A DNA stretch of 12,157 bases from CAYUUP01 sp964447925 (GTDB taxonomy: Bacteria; Bacillota; Clostridia; Oscillospirales; Oscillospiraceae): NCBI GenBank assembly GCA_964447925.1, contig CAYUUP010000049.1, forward strand, positions 1 to 12,157, written 5' to 3'. Within the stretch, counting starts at the first letter, position 1; every line of letters begins with the position of its first letter. The notes under the pieces are model-generated. The model saw only the letters and a program-made list of their open reading frames with translations. It was not told where the DNA came from and did no database searches. Position numbers and translations under genes: made by a program. This document shows, in pieces, positions 6,834 through 12,157 of the stretch.

Positions 6834-9422
6834 TTACTGCGCGTTGGCGGCGGCGGTCTTCGCCAGCTTCTCACTGTCGGACTGATGGCCCCGGCGCACC
6901 AGCATATAGATCATGAAAGCCACCACGGCCACGGCCACTACGGTAAAGAAATTGAAGGCGACGCCCGCCTGACCTTGGGTGGCGATGTTGGCGATCAGAC
7001 CGCCCAGCTGATAGATTACCAAGCTGGCACACCAGGCCAGCAGGCACTGATAACCCACAGCGGCCAAGGTCCACTTGATGTTGCCGAACTCCCGCTTCAT
7101 GGCGCCAATGGCGGCAAAGCAGGGGGCGCACAGAAGGTTGAACACCAGGAAGGAGAAGGCGGAGAGCTGGGTGTACTCGGCACGGAGCAGCGTCCAGGTT
7201 TCAAAGCCGGACTCGGAAACCTCCTCCAGGCCGGCATACAGCACACCGAAGGTGCCGACTACGTTCTCCTTGGCAATGAGACCGGTGATAACGGCGGCGG
7301 CGGCGCGCCAGTTGCCAAAGCCCAGAGGCTTGAACAGCCAGGCAAAAATACCGCCCAGTCCGGCCAGCAGGGAGACGTCCTGATCCACCATGCCGAAGCT
7401 GCCGTCCTGGAAGCCGAAGGAGGACAGGAACCAGACCAGGATGGTGGCCAGCAGGATGATGGTACCAGCCTTTTTGATGAAGGACTTGGCCCGATCCCAC
7501 ATATGGATGAGGACGCCCTTCACGCGGGGCAGATGGTAGGCGGGCAGCTCCATCACAAAGGGAGCAGGCTCCCCGGCAAAGGGTTTGGTCTTCTTCAGCA
7601 TCACACCTGTGATGACCACAGCCGCGATGCCGATGAAGTAAGATGCGGTGGCAACCCAGCCCGCATTGTTGAACAGGGCGCCGGCAATGAGGGCGATAAT
7701 GGGCAGTTTAGCGCCGCAGGGCATAAAGGTGGTGGTCATGATGCCCATTCTGCGGTCACGTTCGTTTTCAATGGTACGGGTAGCCATAACGCCGGGGATG
7801 CCGCAGCCGGTGCCGATCAGCAGGGGAATAAAGGACTTGCCGGACAGGCCGAAGCGGCGGAAGATACGATCCATGATGAAGGCGATACGGGCCATGTAAC
7901 CGCAGTCCTCCAGAATCGCCAGGAAGAGGAAAAGTACCAGCATCTGTGGCACAAAGCCCAGCACAGCGCCCACGCCTGCTACGATACCGTCCAAAATCAG
8001 GCCGGAAAGCACCTCATTGCAGTTGACAGATTCCAGCAGGTTGGCAATCACAGCGGTGATACCGGGGATGTACACGGAGCTGTAATCGGCAGGATCGGGC
8101 TCTTCAATGGCCAGCGCCTCCTCAAAGGCAGCCAGGTCAACGGTGACAGTCTCGTCTACCTCCATAGATTCCAGATCATAGAGATCCACCTCTGCAGTAA
8201 AGCCGCCAGCCGCCTCTATCTCGGCGGCAAGTGCCTCAGCAGCGGCACCGAAGCCCTCTGCAGCAGCATCTTCATCTTCATAGGCGTCCTCGTCATAATC
8301 GAAGGTGTAGCCCGCAGACACAGCCTGTTCAATATAGCCATCGGAGTGGGCAATGGCCTCCACGTCGAAATCGTAGTAATCCATGCCGTTAATGAGAGCG
8401 TCTGCCTCCTCGAACTCACCGGCGGCATCATCATAGGCGGAACGGCCGATGCCCAGGAGGAACCAGCCGTCCTCTCCCAGCAAACCGTCATTGGCCCAGT
8501 CGGTGGCCCAGCCGCCCACGGTGGAGACAGTGATATAGTAGACCAGGGCGATGACCACAACAAAGATGGGCAGGGCCAGGATACGGTTGGTGACGATGCG
8601 ATCGATCTTGTCGGAGATGGACAGGCCAGTCTCCTTCTTCCGCACGCAGTTCTTGACCACCTTGCTGATGTAGTCATACCGCTCGTTGGTGATGATGGAC
8701 TCGGCGTCATCATCCAGATCTGTCTCGCAGGCGGTGATGATCTCCTCCAGTTTTGCCTGCTGTTCGGCGGTCAGCTCCAGAGACTCCAAGGCGCGTTCGT
8801 CACGCTCAAAGGCCTTGATGGAGTACCAGCGCCGCTGGCCCTCGGCAACATCGGAGCCAATGACACCCAACACGTCCGCCAGAGCGGACTCCACCCGGTC
8901 GCTGAACCGGTGGCGGGGTACGGCGGGCTTGCCCGCCTGGGCCGCCTGGATAGCGGCTTCGCTCATTTCCTTCAGGCCGGTGCCGTTGACAGCGGCAGTC
9001 TCCACAATCTTACAGCCAAGCTCCTTTTCCAGCTTGGTGATGTCGAGCTTGTCGCCGCGTTTCTTCACCACGTCCATCATGTTCAGGGCGATGACTACAG
9101 GCAGACCCATTTCCACCACCTGAGTGGTGAGGTAGAGGTTTCGCTCGATATTGGATGCGTCCACCAGGTTGACCACCACGTCAGGATGCTCCTTCAGCAG
9201 GTAGTTCCGGGAGATGACCTCCTCGGTAGTATAGGGGGAGAGCGAATAGATACCGGGCAGATCGGTGACAACAACGTCCTTATGCCCCTTCAGCTTGCCC
9301 TCCTTCTTCTCCACAGTGACGCCGGGCCAGTTGCCCACGTACTGGGAAGCGCCGGTGAGGGCATTGAACATGGTCGTCTTGCCACAGTTGGGGTTGCCGG
9401 CAAGTGCTAATGTAACAGACAT
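6834..9422 (-). CDS. feoB: Ferrous iron transport protein B with an acidic extracytoplasmic insertion
   Basis: FeoB is the GTPase-coupled Fe2+ importer in the cytoplasmic membrane. The N-terminal G domain shows GNPNCGKTT (9-17, P-loop), NWPGVTVE (31-38), DLPG (54-57), NMMD (114-117) and a G5-like AAVNGTG (143-149). A helical GDI-like domain follows to about 275, then the transporter core. TM1 is near 281-300, and the later helices carry the conserved motifs DCGYMARIAF (C507), GTGCGIPGVMATR (C540), MPCGAKLP (C569) and APCFAAIGAMKRE (C768). Between TM1 and the next helix pair it has about 180 residues where E. coli FeoB has roughly 45. Residues 331-446 hold 38 Asp/Glu and no Lys/Arg. The total of 862 residues is longer than usual (E. 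coli 773). The ATG is preceded by purine-rich AAAGGAAAAGGAAG. It is the third gene of the feo operon, 60 bp after feoA. Confidence 0.96.
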   Translation of the reverse strand: MSVTLALAGNPNCGKTTMFNALTGASQYVGNWPGVTVEKKEGKLKGHKDVVVTDLPGIYSLSPYTTEEVISRNYLLKEHPDVVVNLVDASNIERNLYLTTQVVEMGLPVVIALNMMDVVKKRGDKLDITKLEKELGCKIVETAAVNGTGLKEMSEAAIQAAQAGKPAVPRHRFSDRVESALADVLGVIGSDVAEGQRRWYSIKAFERDERALESLELTAEQQAKLEEIITACETDLDDDAESIITNERYDYISKVVKNCVRKKETGLSISDKIDRIVTNRILALPIFVVVIALVYYITVSTVGGWATDWANDGLLGEDGWFLLGIGRSAYDDAAGEFEEADALINGMDYYDFDVEAIAHSDGYIEQAVSAGYTFDYDEDAYEDEDAAAEGFGAAAEALAAEIEAAGGFTAEVDLYDLESMEVDETVTVDLAAFEEALAIEEPDPADYSSVYIPGITAVIANLLESVNCNEVLSGLILDGIVAGVGAVLGFVPQMLVLFLFLAILEDCGYMARIAFIMDRIFRRFGLSGKSFIPLLIGTGCGIPGVMATRTIENERDRRMGIMTTTFMPCGAKLPIIALIAGALFNNAGWVATASYFIGIAAVVITGVMLKKTKPFAGEPAPFVMELPAYHLPRVKGVLIHMWDRAKSFIKKAGTIILLATILVWFLSSFGFQDGSFGMVDQDVSLLAGLGGIFAWLFKPLGFGNWRAAAAVITGLIAKENVVGTFGVLYAGLEEVSESGFETWTLLRAEYTQLSAFSFLVFNLLCAPCFAAIGAMKREFGNIKWTLAAVGYQCLLAWCASLVIYQLGGLIANIATQGQAGVAFNFFTVVAVAVVAFMIYMLVRRGHQSDSEKLAKTAAANAQ

Positions 9423-9447
9423 AACTTCCTTTTCCTTTCATGCTTTG

Positions 9448-9475
9448 CAGACAGATTTATTGACTGATCTGTCTG
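9448..9475 (-). other. Stem-loop between feoA and feoB
   Basis: CAGACAGAT (9448-9456) and ATCTGTCTG (9467-9475) form a perfect 9-bp stem with a 10-nt loop in the 60-nt gap between feoA and feoB. No U-tract follows, so it is not a good terminator. It could be an mRNA stability or processing element that sets the feoA to feoB ratio; that role is inference only. Confidence 0.5.
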
Positions 9476-9482
9476 AGTAAAA

Positions 9483-9704
9483 TCACTCCACCTCAATATT
9501 GGCAGCATCGGCCTTGCGGACGGACAACTCATAGCCCCGGACGGTAATTTCAATGGGGTCGCCCAAAGGCGCCACCTTGCGGACATAGAGTTCCACGCCT
9601 TTGGTGAGGCCCATATCCATGATGCGCCGACGCACCGGGCCAGTGCCGTTGAGCTTGCGGATGGTCACAGTTTCGCCGGGCTTTGCTTCTTTCAAAGTCT
9701 TCAT
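9483..9704 (-). CDS. feoA: FeoA-family protein, second copy in the operon
   Basis: This 73-residue protein has the FeoA SH3-like fold signature: the start MKTLKEAKPGETVTI, then RRRIMDMGLTKG (about 25-36), APLGDPIEITVRGYELSVRK (45-64), and a short final strand ending in IEVE. FeoA is a small cytosolic partner of FeoB, thought to bind its cytosolic G domain or assemble its complex. This copy carries the canonical PLGDP-I-E-RGY motif and directly precedes feoB, so it is the more likely classical FeoA. GAGAGGT lies just upstream of the ATG on the minus strand. The gene ends 60 bp before feoB and starts 115 bp after the upstream paralogue. Confidence 0.93.
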   Translation of the reverse strand: MKTLKEAKPGETVTIRKLNGTGPVRRRIMDMGLTKGVELYVRKVAPLGDPIEITVRGYELSVRKADAANIEVE

Positions 9705-9743
9705 TAGGTTACCTCTCTTCCTTTTAGATGAAATCGCAGCAGC

Positions 9744-9800
9744 GCAGCCTCTGCGCGCCGGGTTTATGAGACGGCTCTCACCCCGGCGGGCAGAGGCTGC
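9744..9800 (-). other. Long near-perfect hairpin between the two feoA genes
   Basis: GCAGCCTCTGCGCGCCGGG (9744-9762) pairs with 9782-9800 at 18 of 19 positions. The 19-nt loop contains a second perfect stem, TGAGA (9767-9771) with TCTCA (9776-9780). It fills most of the 115-bp gap between the two feoA genes. No T-run follows on the minus strand, so it is not a classical terminator. It may partly terminate, process or stabilise the feo mRNA, or it may be a dispersed palindromic repeat. Confidence 0.65.
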
Positions 9801-9819
9801 GTCTCACGCAGGGTATCAA

Positions 9820-10032
9820 TCAGGCTACATGGATGCGGTTTGCCATATTGCGGCTAATCGCTACCCGTGTGTCCTTAATGTTGACGATCAGATTTCCGGC
9901 CAGTTCAGAAACAACTGAGACGATGGCGCCCTCCACAAAGCCAAGACTCTCCAGAAAACGGCGGGTCTCGTCCTTACCGGTGATGCGCTGGATCACGCTC
10001 TCCTGGCCCATTGGGGATACGGTTAAAGGCAC
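9820..10032 (-). CDS. feoA: FeoA-family protein, first gene of the feo operon (GTG start)
   Basis: This 70-residue protein has the FeoA layout: MPLTVSPMGQESVIQRI, then RRFLESLGFVEGA, then two strands and the ending VAISRNMANRIHVA. It lacks the PLGDP motif of the second copy, so it belongs to the shorter, more divergent FeoA type often found beside a canonical one. The open frame could begin at TTG (10047), but that codon lies inside the ribosome binding site GGAGGTG (10039-10045). The GTG at 10030-10032 is 6 nt after the site and gives the common FeoA start M-P-L-T, so I chose GTG. It is the first gene after the feo promoter and operators. Its role is inferred from its family and operon: a cytosolic partner or modulator of FeoB. 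Confidence 0.85.
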   Translation of the reverse strand: MPLTVSPMGQESVIQRITGKDETRRFLESLGFVEGAIVSVVSELAGNLIVNIKDTRVAISRNMANRIHVA

Positions 10033-10078
10033 GAAAAACACCTCCAAGCAAGTAAGTTAGTGAGCATTTCCTCACTCT

Positions 10079-10098
10079 GTCAGTTTGGTAAAACTAAC
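10079..10098. promoter_or_regulatory. Second feo operator-like palindrome
   Basis: GTCAGTTTGGTAAAACTAAC is an imperfect palindrome with arms GTCAGTTT and AAACTAAC (7 of 8 pairs). It matches the operator over the promoter at 15 of 20 positions and lies 67 bp from it, in the 5' leader of feoA. A lone half-site GTAAGTT lies at 10052-10058. Two related sites suggest repression by a DtxR/IdeR/MntR-type metalloregulator; the regulator gene is not in the window. Confidence 0.55.
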
Positions 10099-10145
10099 AA
10101 TCCGGGGCAAGACAGGAAAGGATAGAATCACAGCCACCCTACCTT

Positions 10146-10165
10146 GTAAGTTTAGCCCAACTAAC
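10146..10165. promoter_or_regulatory. DtxR/IdeR/MntR-like operator overlapping the feo promoter
   Basis: GTAAGTTTAGCCCAACTAAC is an imperfect palindrome, symmetrical at 7 of 10 half-positions. By eye it agrees with the DtxR/IdeR box (TTAGGTTAGCCTAACCTAA) at about 13 of 19 positions and does not resemble a Fur box. It covers the -10 element and part of the spacer of the feo promoter, where a bound repressor would block RNA polymerase. Iron control of feo is well established; the regulator class here is inferred. Confidence 0.6.
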
Positions 10166-10177
10166 AAGAAATGTCAA
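10149..10177 (-). promoter_or_regulatory. feo operon promoter, sigma-A type
   Basis: On the minus strand TTGACA (plus 10172-10177) and TAAACT (plus 10149-10154) are separated by exactly 17 nt. The consensus -35 and a fair -10 point toward feoA, about 115 bp away. The region is clearly more AT-rich than the flanking genes. Operator overlap at the -10 supports its identity. Confidence 0.7.
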
Positions 10178-10242
10178 TAGGTATTTCCCCTATTTCCCAA
10201 AAAATTTTTCTGAATCAGTTGTCAAAACAGATAAGGAGCGAC

Positions 10243-10360
10243 GGGAGCCTCTGCGCCTGCGTGCGGCGAGGTCTGGCTCCCACAGGGAACTGCTCTCCGC
10301 TTTCTTTCGTTGCGGCCCTGAAAGCCTTTTTTCCCGGCTCCTACAGGGAGCCGGGAAAAA
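10243..10360. repeat. Structured intergenic region with three hairpins and a repeated motif
   Basis: Between the purA stop (10402) and the feo promoter there is no convincing gene. Three hairpins follow each other: GGGAGCC/GGCTCCC with an inner CGCC/GGCG pair (10243-10281), GCTTTC/GAAAGC (10299-10325), and TTTTTCCCGGCTCC with its perfect 14-bp complement and a 5-nt loop (10328-10360). The motif GGCTCCYACAGGGA occurs twice (10275-10288 and 10336-10349). The T-run of the third hairpin is on its 5' side on both strands, the reverse of an intrinsic terminator. It could be the purA 3' end structure or a dispersed palindromic element. Confidence 0.5.
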
Positions 10361-10401
10361 TCAGCTGCGCGAAAGACATCCTCGCTTGAATAATTTTTAT
10401 A

Positions 10402-11685
10402 TCAGCCCCGGTGAATGATATCTGCCCGGCCCGGCCCGGTGGACACCAGGGTAACAGGAACGCCGATCTGCTCCTCCACAAATTCCACATAGGCCCGCGC
10501 CTCCGGGGGCAGGGCGCCATAGTCGGTGGCCCCCCGCAAGTCCTGCTTCCAGCCGGGGAGGGTAGTGTAAATCGGCTTGGCTCGGTTCAGCCTGGGCGTC
10601 ACAGGGAACACGTCAGTGACCTCACCATCAATTTCATAGCCGGTGCAAACCTTAATCTCGTCCAGATAGCCTAGCACATCCAGGCAGGTCAGAGCCACCT
10701 GAGTAGCTCCCTGGACGGCGCAGCCATACCGGGTTGCCACAGCATCAAACCAGCCCACCCGCCGGGGGCGACCGGTGGTGGCGCCGTACTCGCCCTTGTC
10801 ACCGCCGCGGCGGCGCAGCTCTTCCCCAGCCTTGCCGGTCAGTTCGCTGACAAAGGGCTCCGAGGGGGCGCCCACGCAGGAGGAGTATGCCTTTGTGACG
10901 CACAGCACCTCGTCCACAGCGGCGGCGGGGATGCCGCCGCCCACCGTGCCAAAGCCTGCCAGCGTGTGGGAGGAGGTGGTGTGGGGATAAATTCCCAAGT
11001 CGGGATCCTTCATGGCCCCCAGTTGGCCCTCCAGCAGGATATTTTTCCCCAGAACCAAGGCGTCCCGCAGCAGGGCGCCGGTGTCCCCCAGATAGGGGGC
11101 CACGATGTCCCGATATTCCATCAGTGTCTGGAACAGCGCGTCGGGATTTAGGGGCGGCTTGTGGTAAAGATGCTCCAGCAGCACATTCTTCAGCGGGCAG
11201 ATGTTCGTGAGCCGATCCCGCAGTCGGGCCTCGTCAAAGAGATCGCAAACCTGAATACCAGTCTTGGCGTACTTATCGGAGTAGAAAGGGGCAATGCCGG
11301 ATTTTGTAGAGCCATAGGCCCGCCCTGCCAGCCGCACCTCCTCGCAGGCGTCAAGGAGAATGTGATAGGGCATCAGCACCTGGCACCGCTCGGACACCAC
11401 AATATGGGGCGCAGGGACGCCGTTCTCCGCCAGTGACTTCAGCTCCTCCGCCAGCGCGGGAATATTCAGTGCCACGCCGCTGCCGATCACGTTCAGCGTG
11501 TGGGGATAGAATACACCGGAGGGCAGCAGGTGCAGGGCAAATTTGCCGTAGTCACAGATGATGGTGTGGCCAGCGTTGGCCCCGCCCTGAAAGCGGACTA
11601 CGACGTCGGACTCCTGGGCCAGCATATCGGTGATCTTGCCTTTGCCCTCGTCACCCCAGTTGGCGCCTACAATTGCTTTGACCAT
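10402..11685 (-). CDS. purA: Adenylosuccinate synthetase
   Basis: PurA joins IMP and aspartate using GTP to give adenylosuccinate, the first step from IMP to AMP, in the cytosol. At 427 residues it has normal length. Motifs are GANWGDEGKGK (7-17, catalytic D12), GGANAGHTI (34-42, catalytic H40), GSTKSGIAPFYSDKYAKTG (125-143), LLEGQLGAMKDPDLGIYP (217-234), TKAYSSCVGA (264-273), TTGRPRRVGWFDA (303-315, with R306 and R308 matching the aspartate-binding arginines) and a late LNRAKP. Compared by memory with E. coli PurA, the IMP-contacting Arg143 position is Lys141 here, and STRVG is SSCVG. This variant set is shared by many clostridial PurAs. The frame is open upstream to 11724, but the ATG at 11683-11685 has GGAGGT 9 nt before it and gives the canonical N-terminus. 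It is monocistronic by appearance. Confidence 0.96.
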   Translation of the reverse strand: MVKAIVGANWGDEGKGKITDMLAQESDVVVRFQGGANAGHTIICDYGKFALHLLPSGVFYPHTLNVIGSGVALNIPALAEELKSLAENGVPAPHIVVSERCQVLMPYHILLDACEEVRLAGRAYGSTKSGIAPFYSDKYAKTGIQVCDLFDEARLRDRLTNICPLKNVLLEHLYHKPPLNPDALFQTLMEYRDIVAPYLGDTGALLRDALVLGKNILLEGQLGAMKDPDLGIYPHTTSSHTLAGFGTVGGGIPAAAVDEVLCVTKAYSSCVGAPSEPFVSELTGKAGEELRRRGGDKGEYGATTGRPRRVGWFDAVATRYGCAVQGATQVALTCLDVLGYLDEIKVCTGYEIDGEVTDVFPVTPRLNRAKPIYTTLPGWKQDLRGATDYGALPPEARAYVEFVEEQIGVPVTLVSTGPGRADIIHRG

Positions 11686-11692
11686 GGGATAA

Positions 11693-11708
11693 CCACCTCC
11701 GCAGGTGG
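11693..11708 (-). promoter_or_regulatory. Hairpin covering the purA ribosome binding site
   Basis: In the purA leader CCACCT, loop GCGG, and AGGTGG form a perfect 6-bp GC-rich stem with a 4-nt loop. The 3' arm and loop contain the GGAGGT that sets the purA start, so folding would hide the ribosome binding site. A second small stem, CCGC-TTTG-GCGG, lies just upstream in the leader. Translational control is possible but not shown. Confidence 0.55.
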
Positions 11709-11768
11709 GATTCGCAACCGCCAAAGCGGATTTGCCTTTTCCAAGCCTGCTGTTATTGGGATAGGTTT

Positions 11769-11798
11769 ATTATAGCATAGGACCCGGGGAAATTGCAA
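11769..11798 (-). promoter_or_regulatory. purA promoter, sigma-A type
   Basis: On the minus strand TTGCAA (plus 11793-11798) and a perfect TATAAT (plus 11769-11774) are 18 nt apart. Transcription would start near 11762 and give a leader of about 75 nt before the purA ATG. No match to a known PurR box was recognised nearby. Confidence 0.7.
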
Positions 11799-11887
11799 GG
11801 TTTTTCCGGCGCGGCGGAAAGGCGGATTCCGGGAGCATAACCTTGGCATGACCAGCGCTTACACATAAAAACAGAAAGAAAAGGGGG

Positions 11888-11915
11888 AGCTGTCCGGCAA
11901 AGAAGCCGGACAGCT
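11888..11915. terminator. Bidirectional terminator-like hairpin upstream of purA
   Basis: AGCTGTCCGGC (11888-11898), loop AAAGAA and GCCGGACAGCT (11905-11915) form a perfect 11-bp GC-rich stem. On the plus strand it is followed by TTCTATCTG. On the minus strand it is followed by CCCCC and then TTTTCTTTCTGTTTTT. No gene in the window reads into it, so it more likely ends a leftward transcript from beyond the right edge or insulates the two divergent promoters. Confidence 0.65.
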
Positions 11916-11987
11916 TTCTATCTGTATAATTCTCCAATATGCATAAAAACATGCGTAAAATTAAATGAAATTTCTACAAAAAAGGAC

Positions 11988-12016
11988 TTGACTTTTGCGG
12001 GGGGGGGTAGTATTAA
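11988..12016 (+). promoter_or_regulatory. Rightward promoter with a nine-G tract in its spacer
   Basis: TTGACT (11988-11993) and TATTAA (12011-12016) are exactly 17 bp apart. Nine of the 17 spacer bases are an unbroken G run (11999-12007). An A/T-rich stretch at 11950-11985 lies where an UP element would be. The spacer also reads GGGGGG-T-AGTA (12002-12012), like one half of an RcnR/CsoR-type operator. It points out of the window, so its gene is unseen. Confidence 0.65.
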
Positions 12017-12157
12017 CACAGCAGTCAGATGACTTGCGTTCTTATAATGCTTATATTCCCTCCTGAATTTTATGGGTTGAGATTCTTGACGGGTTTAGCG
12101 GCGAAATGGGATGCATTTTATCGGCAAGCAAAGCGTTTTGGAAACGCGCATGAGACT
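12017..12157 (+). other. Transcribed leader or start of an unseen gene
   Basis: No gene could be assigned in this last 141 bp. One frame is open from ATG 12029 (and ATG 12047) to the window end, 43 codons, but neither ATG has a ribosome binding site and the peptide is not recognisable. A small stem GCGTTT/AAACGC lies near 12133-12147. The stretch is most likely the 5' leader of a rightward gene beyond the edge. Confidence 0.3.

Noticed and set aside
6438..6885. Plus-strand frames of 106 and 126 codons after purL
   Set aside because: They cross the stem-loop at 6477-6518 and lie antisense to the Cys-rich protein, which has a strong ribosome site and family features. The plus-strand frames have neither.
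6786..9410. An 874-codon open frame on the plus strand, antisense to feoB
   Set aside because: It runs codon-opposite-codon with feoB. It stays open because feoB seldom uses TTA, CTA or TCA, which would read as stops on the other strand. Its translation is low-complexity (rich in Gly, His and Gln) with no family resemblance or proper start context.
10197..10225. A second TTGACA upstream of the feo promoter (minus strand, plus 10220-10225)
   Set aside because: At 17 bp from it lies TTTTGG, which is not a usable -10 element.
10171..10389. A 72-codon plus-strand frame in the purA-feo gap
   Set aside because: It overlaps the feo promoter and the hairpin cluster, has no ribosome binding site, and its peptide merely translates the palindromic repeats.
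11686..11724. N-terminal extension of purA to the upstream ATG at 11724
   Set aside because: The extra 13 residues have no homology to PurA. The ATG at 11685 has GGAGGT at good spacing and gives the canonical start.
11796..11845. Inverted repeat CAAGGTT (11796-11802) and AACCTTG (11839-11845) around the purA -35
   Set aside because: The arms are only 7 bp and 36 nt apart, and they match no operator I know. It could easily occur by chance.
12065..12076. AGGAGGG on the minus strand near 12059-12066 as a ribosome binding site
   Set aside because: No ATG, GTG or TTG lies at a workable distance after it on that strand.

Overview
The window looks like chromosomal DNA of a GC-rich, Gram-positive gut Clostridia member, most likely Oscillospiraceae (relatives of Flavonifractor, Pseudoflavonifractor or Oscillibacter). 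This is inferred from strong AGGAGG-type ribosome binding sites, SecA with a C-terminal SEC-C zinc tail, the roughly 1240-residue single-chain (clade II) PurL, the clostridial variant of PurA, and a feo operon that ends in a FeoB-associated Cys-rich protein. No phage, transposon, CRISPR, rRNA or tRNA was seen.

Layout. The left part is read rightward: the 3' two thirds of secA (cut by the window edge), then pgeF and purL, each about 50 bp after the previous gene and each with its own ribosome binding site. A perfect 18-bp stem-loop separates purL from a convergent leftward iron-uptake operon. Read from its promoter, that operon is a FeoA-family gene, a second feoA, feoB, and a small FeoB-associated Cys-rich membrane protein (10032 down to 6550). 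Upstream of it, a sigma-A-like promoter is overlapped by a palindrome, and a related palindrome lies 67 bp further on. Both resemble DtxR/IdeR/MntR-type operators and fit iron-dependent repression. A stretch of three hairpins (10243-10360) separates this control region from leftward purA. purA has its own promoter and a leader hairpin that covers its ribosome binding site. To the right are a bidirectional terminator-like hairpin and a rightward promoter with a nine-G tract in its spacer, driving something beyond the window.

Functionally the window combines protein export (SecA), cell-wall or purine-nucleoside quality control (PgeF), two purine biosynthesis enzymes (PurL in the IMP pathway, PurA in the IMP-to-AMP branch) and ferrous iron import (Feo). 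The genes are ordinary core genes. The interest lies in the regulatory DNA and in FeoB, which carries an extra external segment of about 116 residues with 38 Asp/Glu and no Lys or Arg. I found no clearly new multi-gene system. The strongest leads are the G-tract promoter at 11988-12016, the acidic FeoB insertion, and the feo operator pair.
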